Below the pieces are notes generated by a model. That model did no database searches. It saw only the letters and a list, made by a program, of their open reading frames with translations, and was not told where the DNA came from. Shown in pieces: positions 28,208 to 38,350 of a DNA stretch of 64,000 bases. The DNA is from Impatiens glandulifera (lineage: Eukaryota; Streptophyta; Magnoliopsida; Ericales; Balsaminaceae), in the NCBI RefSeq assembly GCF_907164915.1, contig NC_061862.1:142033913-142097912 (forward strand), given 5' to 3'. How positions within the stretch are numbered: position 1 is the stretch's first letter; each line of letters starts with the position of its first letter. The position numbers and the translations under genes were made by a program.

Positions 28208-30315
28208 TATTGGGTCAAATTATTTTGACTAAGGGTCAAATCACTTTGACTAATAAAATTTTGATGATGAGTTTGTATAAAACTTAAACTGAGCCGTCTA
28301 ATTGTTTTTTGTGCAGGTGTATCGAAAACATGCTAAATTAGACTAAGTCTAAATGAGGTTCATTAGACTTATTGGTTATTAGACGCATTAAGTTAGACGT
28401 GCAGTCTAACAGATACGTAGTTAGACGTGCAGTCTAACAGAGATGTAGTTAGACGTGTAGTCTAATAGATACGTAGTTAGACGTGTAGTCTAACAGACGT
28501 AGTTAAACGTGCAGTCTAACAGACGTAGTTAAACGTGCAGTCTAATAGATACGTAGTTAGACGTGCAGTTTAATAGATACGTAGTTAGACGTGTAGTCTA
28601 ACAAATACGTAGTTAAACGAGCAGTCTAACAGGCGTAGTTAGACATGCAGTCTAACAGATACGCAGTTAGACGTGTAGTCTAACAGACGTTGTTAGACGT
28701 GCAGTCTAACAGATACGTAGTTAGACGTGCAGTCTAACAGTCGTAGTTAGACATGCAGTCTAACAGATACACAGTTAGACGTGCAGTCTAACAGATACGT
28801 AGTTAGACGTGTAGTCTAACAGGCGTAGTTAGACATGCAGTCTAACAGACGTAGTTAGACGTGCAGTCTAACAGATACGTAGTTAGACGTGTAGTCTAAT
28901 AGGCGTAGTTAGAAGGGCATTCTAATAGGTGTAGTTAGACGTTCAGTCTAACAGATTCGCAGTTAGACATGTAGTCTAACAGACGTAGTTAGACGTGCAG
29001 TCTAACAGATACGTAGTTAGACGTGCAGTTTAACAGGCGTAGTTAGACGTGTAGTCTAACAGATACGTAGTTAGACATACAGTTTAACAGGCGTAGTTAG
29101 ACGTGAAGTCTAACAGGCGTAGTTAGACGTGCAGTCTAACAGATGAAAGTTAGACGTGTAGTCTAACTCCTTCAGATTAGTCTGAAGGGACTCGTAGTTA
29201 GATGTGCAGTCTAACAGATGAAAGTTAGACGTGTAATCTAACTCCTTCAGATTACTCTAAAGTGACTCGTAGTTAGACGTGTAGTCTAACAGATGAAAGT
29301 TAGACGTGCAGTCTAACTCCTTCAGATTAGTCTGAAGGGATTCGTAATTAGACGTGTCGTCTAATTCCATTAGACCCTGTGGTCTAATGAATCCTGCTAT
29401 TAGACGGGGGTGTCTAACTTCATTATACTTGTCAGTCTAATTGGAGCACATCTAATTTCATGCTTAAGCAGTTGTTTGAAGCTAGCATCCGTCTATCCAC
29501 GATCAACTAGTTGTATGCTACTCCTGCTCCACTATTCCGTGCAGATCAGTACGACGGCCAGTTACATCCAATGAATCAATGCCACGTAAACAAATATTCT
29601 TCCCACTACTTGTTTCTTGCAGGAATATCCTAGAATAATATTTGGAACACTACCAGATTGGTACAGCCACGATCATGGTGCTCAGAGTCTGATATACATG
29701 TGTACTATGGAGGCTTTCCAATGGGTGTTTGCCACGTGCCATTAGAGAATATTCGATCGTTGGTACCTGCTCTCTATTTAAGGATCCTTAAGGACAACGG
29801 ACGAAGTGCCGGACACACACGCAAACATACAAGTTGATACACGAATTAATGAGCTTACTAAACGAACGAATTGCTCTCTTGCTTTATTGTGTGTACATCA
29901 AGAGAGAGAGAGATTCAAAGTATTGTCTAACTGAGTGATATTCTTCAATATATTCTAAGTTGAACAGAGTCTATTCTGTTCAACAGTGAGCTAGCCGTGC
30001 AACTATATTTGATTCTAAGAAAAGTATAGTGAATCCTTCTGGTGGTTGGAAGAAGGGGTGACGTAGGAAAGTTTTGCTTCGAACATCCATAAACAACTCT
30101 TTGTGTCAATTACATTCTGTCATCTTCTCCTGCTTTGGTTCTTAGCTTCAAACCTAAGGAAACGTTTCCGCACTTGACTCGTTCAAGAGTTTGCAAGAGT
30201 TTGTGAAGAATAGAAAGTGATTTAAATCCCTAACAGAATTTTATCAAACCGTTTTTTTACGAAGTTGTCATCAATCGCTAGACTCCCTTATCTATTGATT
30301 ACTCCGATCCTATCA
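28208..30315 (+). repeat. 3' LTR of element B (2108 bp)
   Basis: Matches the 5' LTR (5939-8132) throughout, with many point differences and fewer repeat units. The palindromic ACGTG array covers about 28390-29400. It begins TATTGGG instead of TGTTGGG, so the terminal dinucleotide is mutated, and ends GATCCTATCA, followed by target duplication AAATA. The many differences from the 5' LTR indicate an older insertion than element A. Confidence 0.9.
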
Positions 30316-30633
30316 AAATATTTAAGCCAAATTGGTGATTTTTAAGAAATAAATTTTATATTTAATGTCAACTCAATTAATATTATTTAAATTAGGAAGA
30401 TAGTTATATTTATAACAAAAATAATAGTTTATATATATATATATATATATAATAAATATGTGATATTATTTATAAATAGATAAATTATAAAGGTATGTTC
30501 ATTTATAAAAAAAAAAATTGTTTATATAAATATAAAAATTATGAAGGTATGTACATTTATACAAAACAAAAATTGTTTGTATATATATAAATAAAACAAA
30601 TATAAAGCTTATGAATGTAGGTGTATTTATAAA

Positions 30634-30681
<48 letters not shown>

Positions 30682-30889
30682 AATATAAAAATAATGAAGT
30701 TATGTGCATTTATAAAAAAAATTGTACATATATATATATATTTAAATAAAATAAATTTACAAAATTATAATGGTATTTGCATTTATAACTAAAAAAAATT
30801 ATTAATATTCTTGAAATCAATAAATTGTCGAATTAATGAAACTAAGATTTTGTAAATTATTGTTTAAATCTATTATTATTTTGTTCGAT
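30316..30889. repeat. AT-rich minisatellite and TA microsatellite
   Basis: About five degenerate units of 60-75 bp with the consensus 'ATAAAAATTATGAAGGTATGTGCATTTATA.AAAAAAATTGTTTATATATATA' (30385-30800), plus a (TA)n run at about 30637-30678. Single units occur at 1990-2050 and 5160-5240. No gene is seen. Confidence 0.7.
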
Positions 30890-31794
30890 TTTTGGATAGC
30901 AAGCGCAAATATATATTTGTGAGCGATTTTATTGAAGTCATTCGTCTGTTGTCCTTGGGCTTCTATTTATATTTGAAGTACACCAACGGTCAAATCTTCT
31001 ACTAGAATACGTGGCATATGTCCGTTGGACGGTTGTCAATAGTACGAAAGTACGAAAGTACAGTAGACTGAGCATTGGAATCGTGACTGTACTAGACAGG
31101 AAGTGCGCCGAATATCCTCTGATATACTGTTGTACTAGGACATACTACGCATCGTGGGCAATTTGAATATTGGAGTACGTGGTAGTTGTTCATTCGTTGT
31201 TGGAGTTGAGTTGTCAAACTATTGAAAACGGTAACTATAGATGAGCTGAGAACGTGGTTAGACGGATGCTTCCTTCAGACGGCTACTAAAGCAAGGCATC
31301 AAATGTTCTTCTTCAGACCGCGTCTAAGGAGTTAGACGACGTCTAACTACGCTTCTTCTTTAGAACACGTCTAACTGCACTTCTTCTTTAGACAGCGTCT
31401 AAGAAGCTTAGACGACGTCTAACTATGCTTCTCCTTTAGACCGCGTCTAAGGAGGTTAGACGACGTCTAACTGCGCTTCTCCTTTAGACCGCGTATAAGG
31501 AGGTTAGACGACATCTGACTGCACTTCTACTTTAGACCGCGTCTAAGGAGCTTAAACGACGTCTACTCGCGTACTCTAGACTCCGTCTGAAGTAGCAAGA
31601 CGTCTATAAGCACCTGCTTCAGACCACGTCTGAAGTATCATAATCTTTTAGATTTGTGCATGCACAAAAACAAATAACTCAACTTAGTTTTATTCAAACC
31701 ATATCATCAAAAATGTTGTGTATATTCTTTCACGTTAATTAATTATTTCATTCTTAATCAATTTTCTCTTTTCTTTGTTTAATTTAACCCAACA
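30890..31794 (-). repeat. Truncated LTR on the minus strand, related to element B
   Basis: Read on the minus strand it starts TGTTGGGTTAAATT at 31794, followed by TTTTTGATGATAT, GAATAAAACT and TTTTTGTGCATG, as in the element B LTR start. It then carries a palindromic array (31290-31620) and, near 30940-31020, the block with GACCGTTGG, TATAAATAG and AAGGACAAC that lies at the U3/R boundary of element B. The R/U5 block GGGGTGACGTAG is absent, so it is cut off near 30890. No internal region is attached. Confidence 0.7.
31290..31620. repeat. Palindromic GTTAGACGACGTCTAAC repeats
   Basis: Units of about 55-60 bp with the consensus GCTTCTCCTTTAGACCGCGT, then CTAAGGAGGTTAGACGACGT, then CTAACT. The core GTTAGACG-A-CGTCTAAC has 8-bp perfect arms, and TAGACCGCGTCTA is a second palindrome. 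It is analogous to the element B array but with a different unit. Confidence 0.75.
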
Positions 31795-32100
31795 GTATTT
31801 TCTTTGTTTCTTGAATATTCTTCGAGTTTTTCACTCAATCGAATATTTTTCGAATTTTTACTCAATCGAGTGTTCTTCGAGTTCTTGACTTGTCGTATTT
31901 ATATTCAAACTCAGTGATTGGTTTAGATGCTTTGTCAAGTTCACTGCGTAGTGATTCAAGATGAATCACTACTAGATTCGTTGTACCCTGAGAGACAATC
32001 ATCTGAGATAAACTCCGGTACAAGGGGAGACTGAAACAATTTTAAGGGAAATGTATTAAGATCATGCCTCGAATCAATATTTGACTTCGGTGATATCGTT
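31795..32100 (+). repeat. LTR-like fragment
   Basis: Resembles the second half of the Copia LTR at 37475-38350: CTTCGAGTT.CTTGACT, CTCAGTGATTGG, TTTGTCAAGTTC, a TTGTACC motif, ACAAGGGGAGAC, TGAAACAATTTTAAGGGAA. It includes three diverged ATTCTTCGAGTTTTT.ACTCAATCGA repeats. The minus-strand LTR at 30890-31794 directly abuts it. Confidence 0.5.
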
Positions 32101-32970
32101 TATTTATATATTTTAGTTTATTTATTTATTTTGTAGCATTATTTTATATATTTATGTAATTTAAAGACTAGATTACTAATATAATATAAGATGAAAATTT
32201 TAATTTAGGTCCATACTTAACCTATATTAAGGAATAATATAAGTTAAAAATTTTAATTTGAGTTGAATATGAATAGAATAATATGGTTGAGTTGAGCTTA
32301 GCTCTTTCTACTAAGAGCCTGTTTCTACTAAGAGCGTGTCAATAATGTTACCTAAGTGATGGTAACATATTTTTTTTTATCATTGACAATTTAGTTCTAG
32401 TAAGAATCTGTAAGGAATATACTAATTTTTTTAAAAAATAATTTTTGAAAACTATAATTGTTTTTTAAATTATCAATGTATATAATTTTTTATCATTCAA
32501 ATTACTGCATTATAGTTAATACAACTATCGTCTTTCTATTTTGCTATATATATTTTAATACATTTGTATTATTATGTAATTTTCTTAATCATTACACTAT
32601 ATATATATATAATCTATACATTAATCCTAAACTTAAAATTTATTCAAAATAATAGTAATTAGTTATATAATAATAAAATTATATCATAATCGTACGAATA
32701 ACGATTTATTACTATTATTTACCATTATCTTATATATATATAACGATTTATTACTAATAATATTGATAATAGTAAATATAAATATTTATTACTATTCAAA
32801 TAGATATATTTTATTTAATATTAAAATTGGATGTTATCTGTAATGGTATAATTGTAGAAAACTTATATTAGGTGTAAAAATATTGGAACTAAGGATAAAT
32901 TAAGCATACAGCTGTACAGTAGATAATATATCAGGTATATACTTATAAACTTTATCTTCCTTCTATCAAC

Positions 32971-32978
32971 TATAAATA
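32971..32978 (+). promoter_or_regulatory. TATA box of GH10 gene 1
   Basis: TATAAATA, 94 bases before ATG 33065, in a segment almost identical to the copy upstream of GH10 gene 2. Confidence 0.6.
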
Positions 32979-33064
32979 CAAACCTTTGATTTCCTGACAT
33001 TTCAACAACAAAGTGTATTTCATAATTGATCCAAAGAGTCTTAAATCAGCAATAGGTTTTGAGA

Positions 33065-35765
33065 ATGGAGAACGAAGTAGCAACAATCTTCCTCTTCATT
33101 ATAATCTTATTTTCTCTCGTCAACTCGGGTTTGTTTTCTATCGCTAAAAAAATTCTAACATTTTTTAAGTGGTTAAATACAGAAATACATTTCTTTCCTT
33201 TTCTTTGATTTAAAGATTACTAATCATGCATTGTACATACGCATCATGTGCTTGTAGGGTTGCCAGTTGATGCTTTGCCATATGATTATAGTTTCACTGC
33301 ACAAGTAATAATATTCTCAATGTCTTTTTAGATTTATGTATATAAAATATTATATATTATTGTTTTTGGATACACTTATTGTTCAGATAACCAATTCAAA
33401 GGTGGATATATTTCTAAATGTGTACACAAGTTTAAATATTGCATTTTGTTTTTATCTATTTAGTGTCTAGCAAAGCCTTTAAAACCACAATATGGAGGTG
33501 GAATTGCGATGAACACAGAATTAGATAATGGAATAGATGGTTGGGTAGCATTTGAGGATTCTAAAATTGAGTATCGAGTATCCGACGATGGCAACAATAA
33601 ATTTATTGCAGCTCATCAAAGAACTCGAGCATTTCACAGCCCATCTCAAAATTTCTTCTTGGAGAAAGATAAAATCTACACTTTTTCGGGTACTAATTGA
33701 TTTCTTATATAGTTTGTTTAACTGTGAAATAAAAAATAGTTAAAAGTATGAGGATTTGTTTTCTCAAATGTAGCTTGGTTACAAGTTAGCAGTGGAAATG
33801 CAAGCATATATGCCATATTTAAATCACCATCTGGGTACCATAAAGCTGGTATTACAGTGGCTCAATCAGGCTGTTGGTCTATGCTTAAAGGAGGTTTATC
33901 TATAAACGTTTCAGAGTCTGCTCAACTCTATTTCGAGGTAATGATAAACGTACAATAAATTTTATTTTATTTTTATAGAATGATAATAAATAAAAGATTC
34001 TAAAATTAAAAGTTATTGAATAAATAATTCTGAAATTAATTAGCTAGTTATCGAATACATCAAATAAGAAACAAAATATTGCATTTTAAAAAAATATGAG
34101 GATGTTAAGGAAATGCGTCGCTGTTGTTCTATAGAGACAGTAATTGGAACTGTTATTATTCATCACTATAATTTATGTTGCTAATCTTTCATATCTATTG
34201 TTTCCTCAACTTTGATAAATATTTATTAATGTTTTTTTTGCTTAAATACGACACACACAAAAAAACTGTCGTAGTTGTTCTTTCACGTGTGTGCATGTAT
34301 ATGTATATATGGAATTATTTTCATGATTTTAACCATTCTAAACAATTGCAGAGCGATAATATAAATACTGAGATATGGGTAGATAGCGTATCATTACAAC
34401 CATTTACGTTAGACGAATGGAGATCTCACATTGATCAAAGTGTTGAGAAGGTACACTTACATATTCTAATCATATTTTAATACAATTGTGGTAAAAATTA
34501 AGTCCTAACTATTCACAATTATAATAGGAACGTAAGAACCATGTAAAATTGCGGTTGGTAGATGTTAATGGAAAACCATTAGCAAATACACACATCAAAA
34601 TAAGCCTAAGAGTGCCCCAATTCCAATTTGGCTGCGCCTCAAATAGTTTCATCTTATCAAATAGTGCTTATCGACAATGGTTCGCCTCTAAACGATTCAC
34701 TGTGACCACCTTTGAGAACGAGATGAAATGGTACAGTACCGAGGTAACTCAAGGGCGAGAAGACTACACAGTTGCTGATGGCATGCTAAATTGGGCCAAA
34801 AGCCAAAGTTTGTCGGTTCGTGGACACAATGTCTTATGGGACGACCCCAAGTACCAGGTTTCGTGGCTCAATTCACTCTCAGGAAAACATTTCTATGAAG
34901 CCGTCGATAAAAGGATAAAATCTATCGTTAAAAGATATTCGGGCAAACTAATTGCGTGGGATGCTGTTAACGAGAACTTGCACTTCAATTATTTTGAGAG
35001 TAGGCTTGGGAAAAAGATCAATTTGTTCAACATGATAAACTCATATGACAATCATACACCATTGTTCTTGAACGATTATAATACAATTGAAGAGCCAAGT
35101 GATAAGGCTAGCTCACCCGATGCATATATGCAAAAAATTCGACAAATAAGGGACAACGGATATCATGGCCCATTAGGAATTGGGCTTGAATCCCATTTCA
35201 ATACACCCAATTTAGCTTACATGAGAGCTTCCATCGATAAACTTGCAACCCTAAGTTTCCCCATTTGGCTCACAGAAATTGATGTTGGTTCTTCTCCTGA
35301 TCAGGTAAAGTTTATACATTATATACATTCTTGTCCTAATCAGTTTGACATTAACTCTAAATTCTGACTCGGTTTTTTTTATATGATCTGTAGGCAAATT
35401 TATTGGATCAAGTGTTGAGAGAAGGACATGGGCATCCTGCAGTTGAAGGACTAGTAATATGGGCAGGATGGAAACCAACAGGATGCTATAGAATGTGTTT
35501 GACTGATAATAATTTCAATAATCTTCCAACAGGAGATGTCGCAGATAGATTTTTGAGAGAGTTTATACACACCGATGACCATCTCGGCGTGACCGACGAT
35601 ATGGGTTATTTTGAGGCAAGACTTTTTCATGGAGAATACTCAATGAGAGTCAATAATACAACTTTAGAATGTTACATGAACCTCAATGAAACTAAGGAGT
35701 TTGGTTTTAACGTAACAAATCATTCGGAGAAACCTCGACACCAAGTTCAACTTATTACAGTTTGA
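33065..35765 (+). CDS. GH10 endo-1,4-beta-xylanase 5-like, gene 1 (7 exons)
   Basis: Secreted enzyme that should cut the beta-1,4-xylan backbone of the plant cell wall. Exons I infer from GT-AG borders and unbroken phase: 33065-33128, 33258-33304, 33464-33689, 33774-33937, 34352-34450, 34528-35304, 35394-35765; 582 residues. Residues 1-21 are a hydrophobic signal peptide (IFLFIIILFSLV). A CBM22-like carbohydrate-binding region (GGGI.MNTELDNG..GW to LYFESDN, about 45-185) precedes a GH10 barrel (about 215-500). The acid/base is Glu349 in WDAVNEN and the nucleophile Glu450 in WLTEIDVG, both intact, as are the GHNVLWDD and ENEMKWY motifs. The C-terminal beta domain (EARLFHGEYS) is complete. No stop or frameshift; likely functional. 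Closest named plant relatives, from memory, are the Arabidopsis At4g33810-type genes. Confidence 0.9.
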
Positions 35766-36799
35766 CATTAACCCTAAGAATAATAAATCAGTAGATTATA
35801 GATAGATGTACAACTTCAAAATTATGAGAGATTATAATATTGTATATTTCTCTCTAATTAAGTTTACTATTTGTTAGGCATCTAATAATATTCTATGAAT
35901 ACAAATAAATATCTTTTCAATTTAGTTTTTAACCTTATTAATATCTTTCTCATATTTAATGTGTATTTAATATTAAGTTTTCTATTATAACATGCCACAT
36001 ATTTTTTTTTATCTGCTAAGAAAAAAATCTAAATTATAAAATATAATGGATTTAATATATTGATGGGGATAGAGGAGATGTCACCCGCTAATGAATGCGA
36101 GAGGGAAAGAAATTATAGCTCTTTTGCCATTTTAAATAGAGTTTATTGCGTCTCCACTTGCATGCCCCCCGAATTTTTTTGGGGCAACGAAATCATGATC
36201 TAAAAGTTGGTCTCAACATTTAAAATTTTAATTTAAACTTAAAATGTTTTAAATATAATTTGAATTTGTGATTTTTAGTTGTGTAGACACTAACTTTTAA
36301 CACTTGAACTCCTCTTATAAAGAGTTACATGACACACAAATATTGGAAGATATCATAAAAAAGGTACAACTTTTAATATTGTTGCAAAATTTGTAGATAA
36401 CTTTTTCTTTGTAATTTCAATAGTGCTGAGATATAAACACTACCTTAGATTAATTATAAATATCTTCCTATTAAGAAATCACATCATTTTTCATTATTTC
36501 TTAAATATAAAAAATAAATAAAAAATCACCCACCTCTCAAACTTGAAACTTGAAAGAATTTGATTCACATTAAAGAAGCTTTATTTGAACTTTGTTCTCG
36601 AATTGGAAATTCACAAACATTCATATTTGGAATTGATTCTCATTCCGTTTCTCAATAATTAGTATGTTCCCACTAATATTCCAATAAATCAGAATTTTTT
36701 AACCTTTTAATAACTCTTCATTTTCTCAAACTTTAAAACATAAAATCATAAAAATTTGATATTCTTATGGATGATATATGCATTAAAAAAAGTTCTATT
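35766..36799. other. 3' flank of GH10 gene 1, no gene seen
   Basis: AT-rich, homologous to 49806-50131 plus 56718-57345 in copy 2. It contains the empty target site (TTTAATATATTG, about 36050-36062) that in copy 2 received the 6.6-kb CACTA element. The first ~150 bases are probably the 3' UTR. Confidence 0.7.
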
Positions 36800-37260
36800 A
36801 TGTTTAGTCATATTAGTCACGAGAAGGTTAAATCGACAACTCATTTATTTTTGCATTGTCTAAGGGTAGGGATGACTAGTATCTGAAGTCTTTTATGGAG
36901 TATTACTAAGATAAATTGGGTGATGCTCGAGTATTTTGGTAGTTGTTGAAAAGTTTGAATTGATGAGACTGATATGCCATAACTACATATTTGAGTTAAC
37001 ATCATATTTTTTGTTGGACAATCTGGTTTGCGAGAAATCGTCGAACTTTCAATTATTGTAGTCGTCCAATGAGTATCAATCATAATGATATTATTATGAC
37101 GTTTTCTGATATTCGTTCCGGAAAGCCAATAAAATCAGTCAGGGAGTTAATCTTTCTTCTTGAAAACTTACGAGCTCAATAACCTATTGAGTAACGTTTT
37201 TTTCTTTTTATGTCATGCTTTGTCATTATGCTTAAACGATTTTTATTAAGTGAATGTTTT
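36800..37260 (+). pseudogene. LINE C-terminal (zf-RVT) remnant, copy 1
   Basis: The translated plus strand shows the tail of a plant LINE ORF2: LFLHCLR-like zinc region, then W..IWFARNRRTFNYCSRPMS, with stops and frameshifts. The paralogous copy at 57345-57800 keeps a 90-codon open stretch. The minus-strand 80-residue frame at 36841-37083 is a shadow. Confidence 0.6.
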
Positions 37261-37474
37261 TATAAAAAAATCATAAAGAGATGAAATCCCATCATTTGAT
37301 TGAAATTAGATAAGTTAATGATAAAAAAATTAGAGAGAATCAAATTCAAGACACGTTACATCAAAATACGCTCATAAATTTATCTCCACTTTAAATCAAG
37401 TTGATAAAATATATTATGATAAAAAAATCATAAAAAATTGAAATCTTTCTCTGTCAAATTATCGTGTAAGCTTT

Positions 37475-38350
37475 TGTTGGAATTAAACTAATTCTATTAA
37501 TTAAATAGAAATGAAAGTTTGGGCATATGAAATTCACATCAAATTCAAATTTGAATTATTGGTAAAATTTAATCAAAGAGAAATTCACACCAAATTTAAA
37601 TGTAATATTTAATCCAAATGAAATTCACACCAAATTTAAATGTGAATTAAGGTGAAATTTAATCCAAATAAAAATGATTTTGTTAATTGTTACAATTAAC
37701 ATTAATGCCTTGAATGAGTCAATTAACAAATATTATTAATTGCTATTGTAACAAAATAAAAATACTTATTTGCTATCAATTATGATTATGTTCTAACAAT
37801 GTAACTTGCATTTTATAATGAAGGGGAAATATTAATGTAATAAAAAGGCAAACAAGGTTAACTATTGGATGGATGGATTGCTAATTATTGAATTGTATTC
37901 ATGAATGGTTTTAGGGTTTAATTTCCAATTAAATATCCCTTCATGTTAATTTTTTTCAACACATCATCTTATCATTTCTCACTCTATAATTCCAAAAAGT
38001 TTTTTCTTATTTTTATGAATGTTCTTCGAATTTCTTGACTCAATTATTTCCATTTGATACATAGTGATTGGATTCAGGTAATTTTGTCAAGTTCTCTTTG
38101 TGGTGGTTTTTTTATGCTAAACTATTATAGGTTCTATTGTACCATGGGAAGCAGCCACCGACAAAACTCTCTAGCACAAACGAGAGACGATGAAACTATT
38201 TTAAGGGAACAGTAATTTTCATAGGCCTTGGAGCAAACAAGAAGATTTTTTCTTCGTTTTATTTAATAATCTATTGTATTTCTTCTATTATCAATTTTTT
38301 ATTTATATAGTATTATTTATGTGTATTTGTTCGAGATAATATTACCAACA
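37475..38350 (+). repeat. Copia LTR (876 bp), copy 1
   Basis: Bounded by TGTTGGAATT and ATTACCAACA (inverted repeats TGTTGG/CCAACA). Contains repeated AAATTCACACCAAATTTAAATGTGAATT units at the left. It is the 5' LTR of the decayed Copia body that follows; a homologous, interrupted LTR is at 58019-62140. Confidence 0.7.

Larger units (their letters stand above)
5939..30315 (+). mobile_element. Element B: pol-less LTR retrotransposon hosting nested element A
   Basis: Two LTRs (5939-8132, 28208-30315) flank an internal region with a primer binding site, a decayed gag, a large decayed extra ORF and a purine tract. The target duplication AAATA is present at 5934-5938 and 30316-30320. Without the nested element (8994-23046), the 11-bp filler and the 247-bp duplication, B is about 10 kb. 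No protease, integrase, reverse transcriptase or RNase H is found: the end of the gag frame (24291) is followed within about 330 bp by the leader of the extra ORF. B would need enzymes from a relative such as element A, whose gag and extra ORFs are homologous. Confidence 0.88.
32170..38350 (+). repeat. Segmental duplication, copy 1
   Basis: Homologous in the same order to 45390-62140 (copy 2): upstream AT-rich DNA, the whole GH10 gene with introns, 3' flank, LINE tail and Copia LTR. Copy 2 carries extra insertions (45560-46500, 50132-56717, 58217-61328, 61874-62046). The left limit is approximate; the right limit coincides with the LTR end at 38350. Confidence 0.85.

Noticed and set aside
32458..32652. 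64-residue frame upstream of GH10 gene 1 and similar 61-residue frame at 46671
   Set aside because: AT-rich low-complexity translation (Ile, Tyr, Asn), not conserved between the duplicate copies.
33388..33402. Possible 15-bp micro-exon in intron 2 of GH10 gene 1 (and the same place in gene 2)
   Set aside because: It would keep the frame and has AG/GT borders, but family members join TAQ directly to CLAKPLKPQYGGG, so it is more likely intron.
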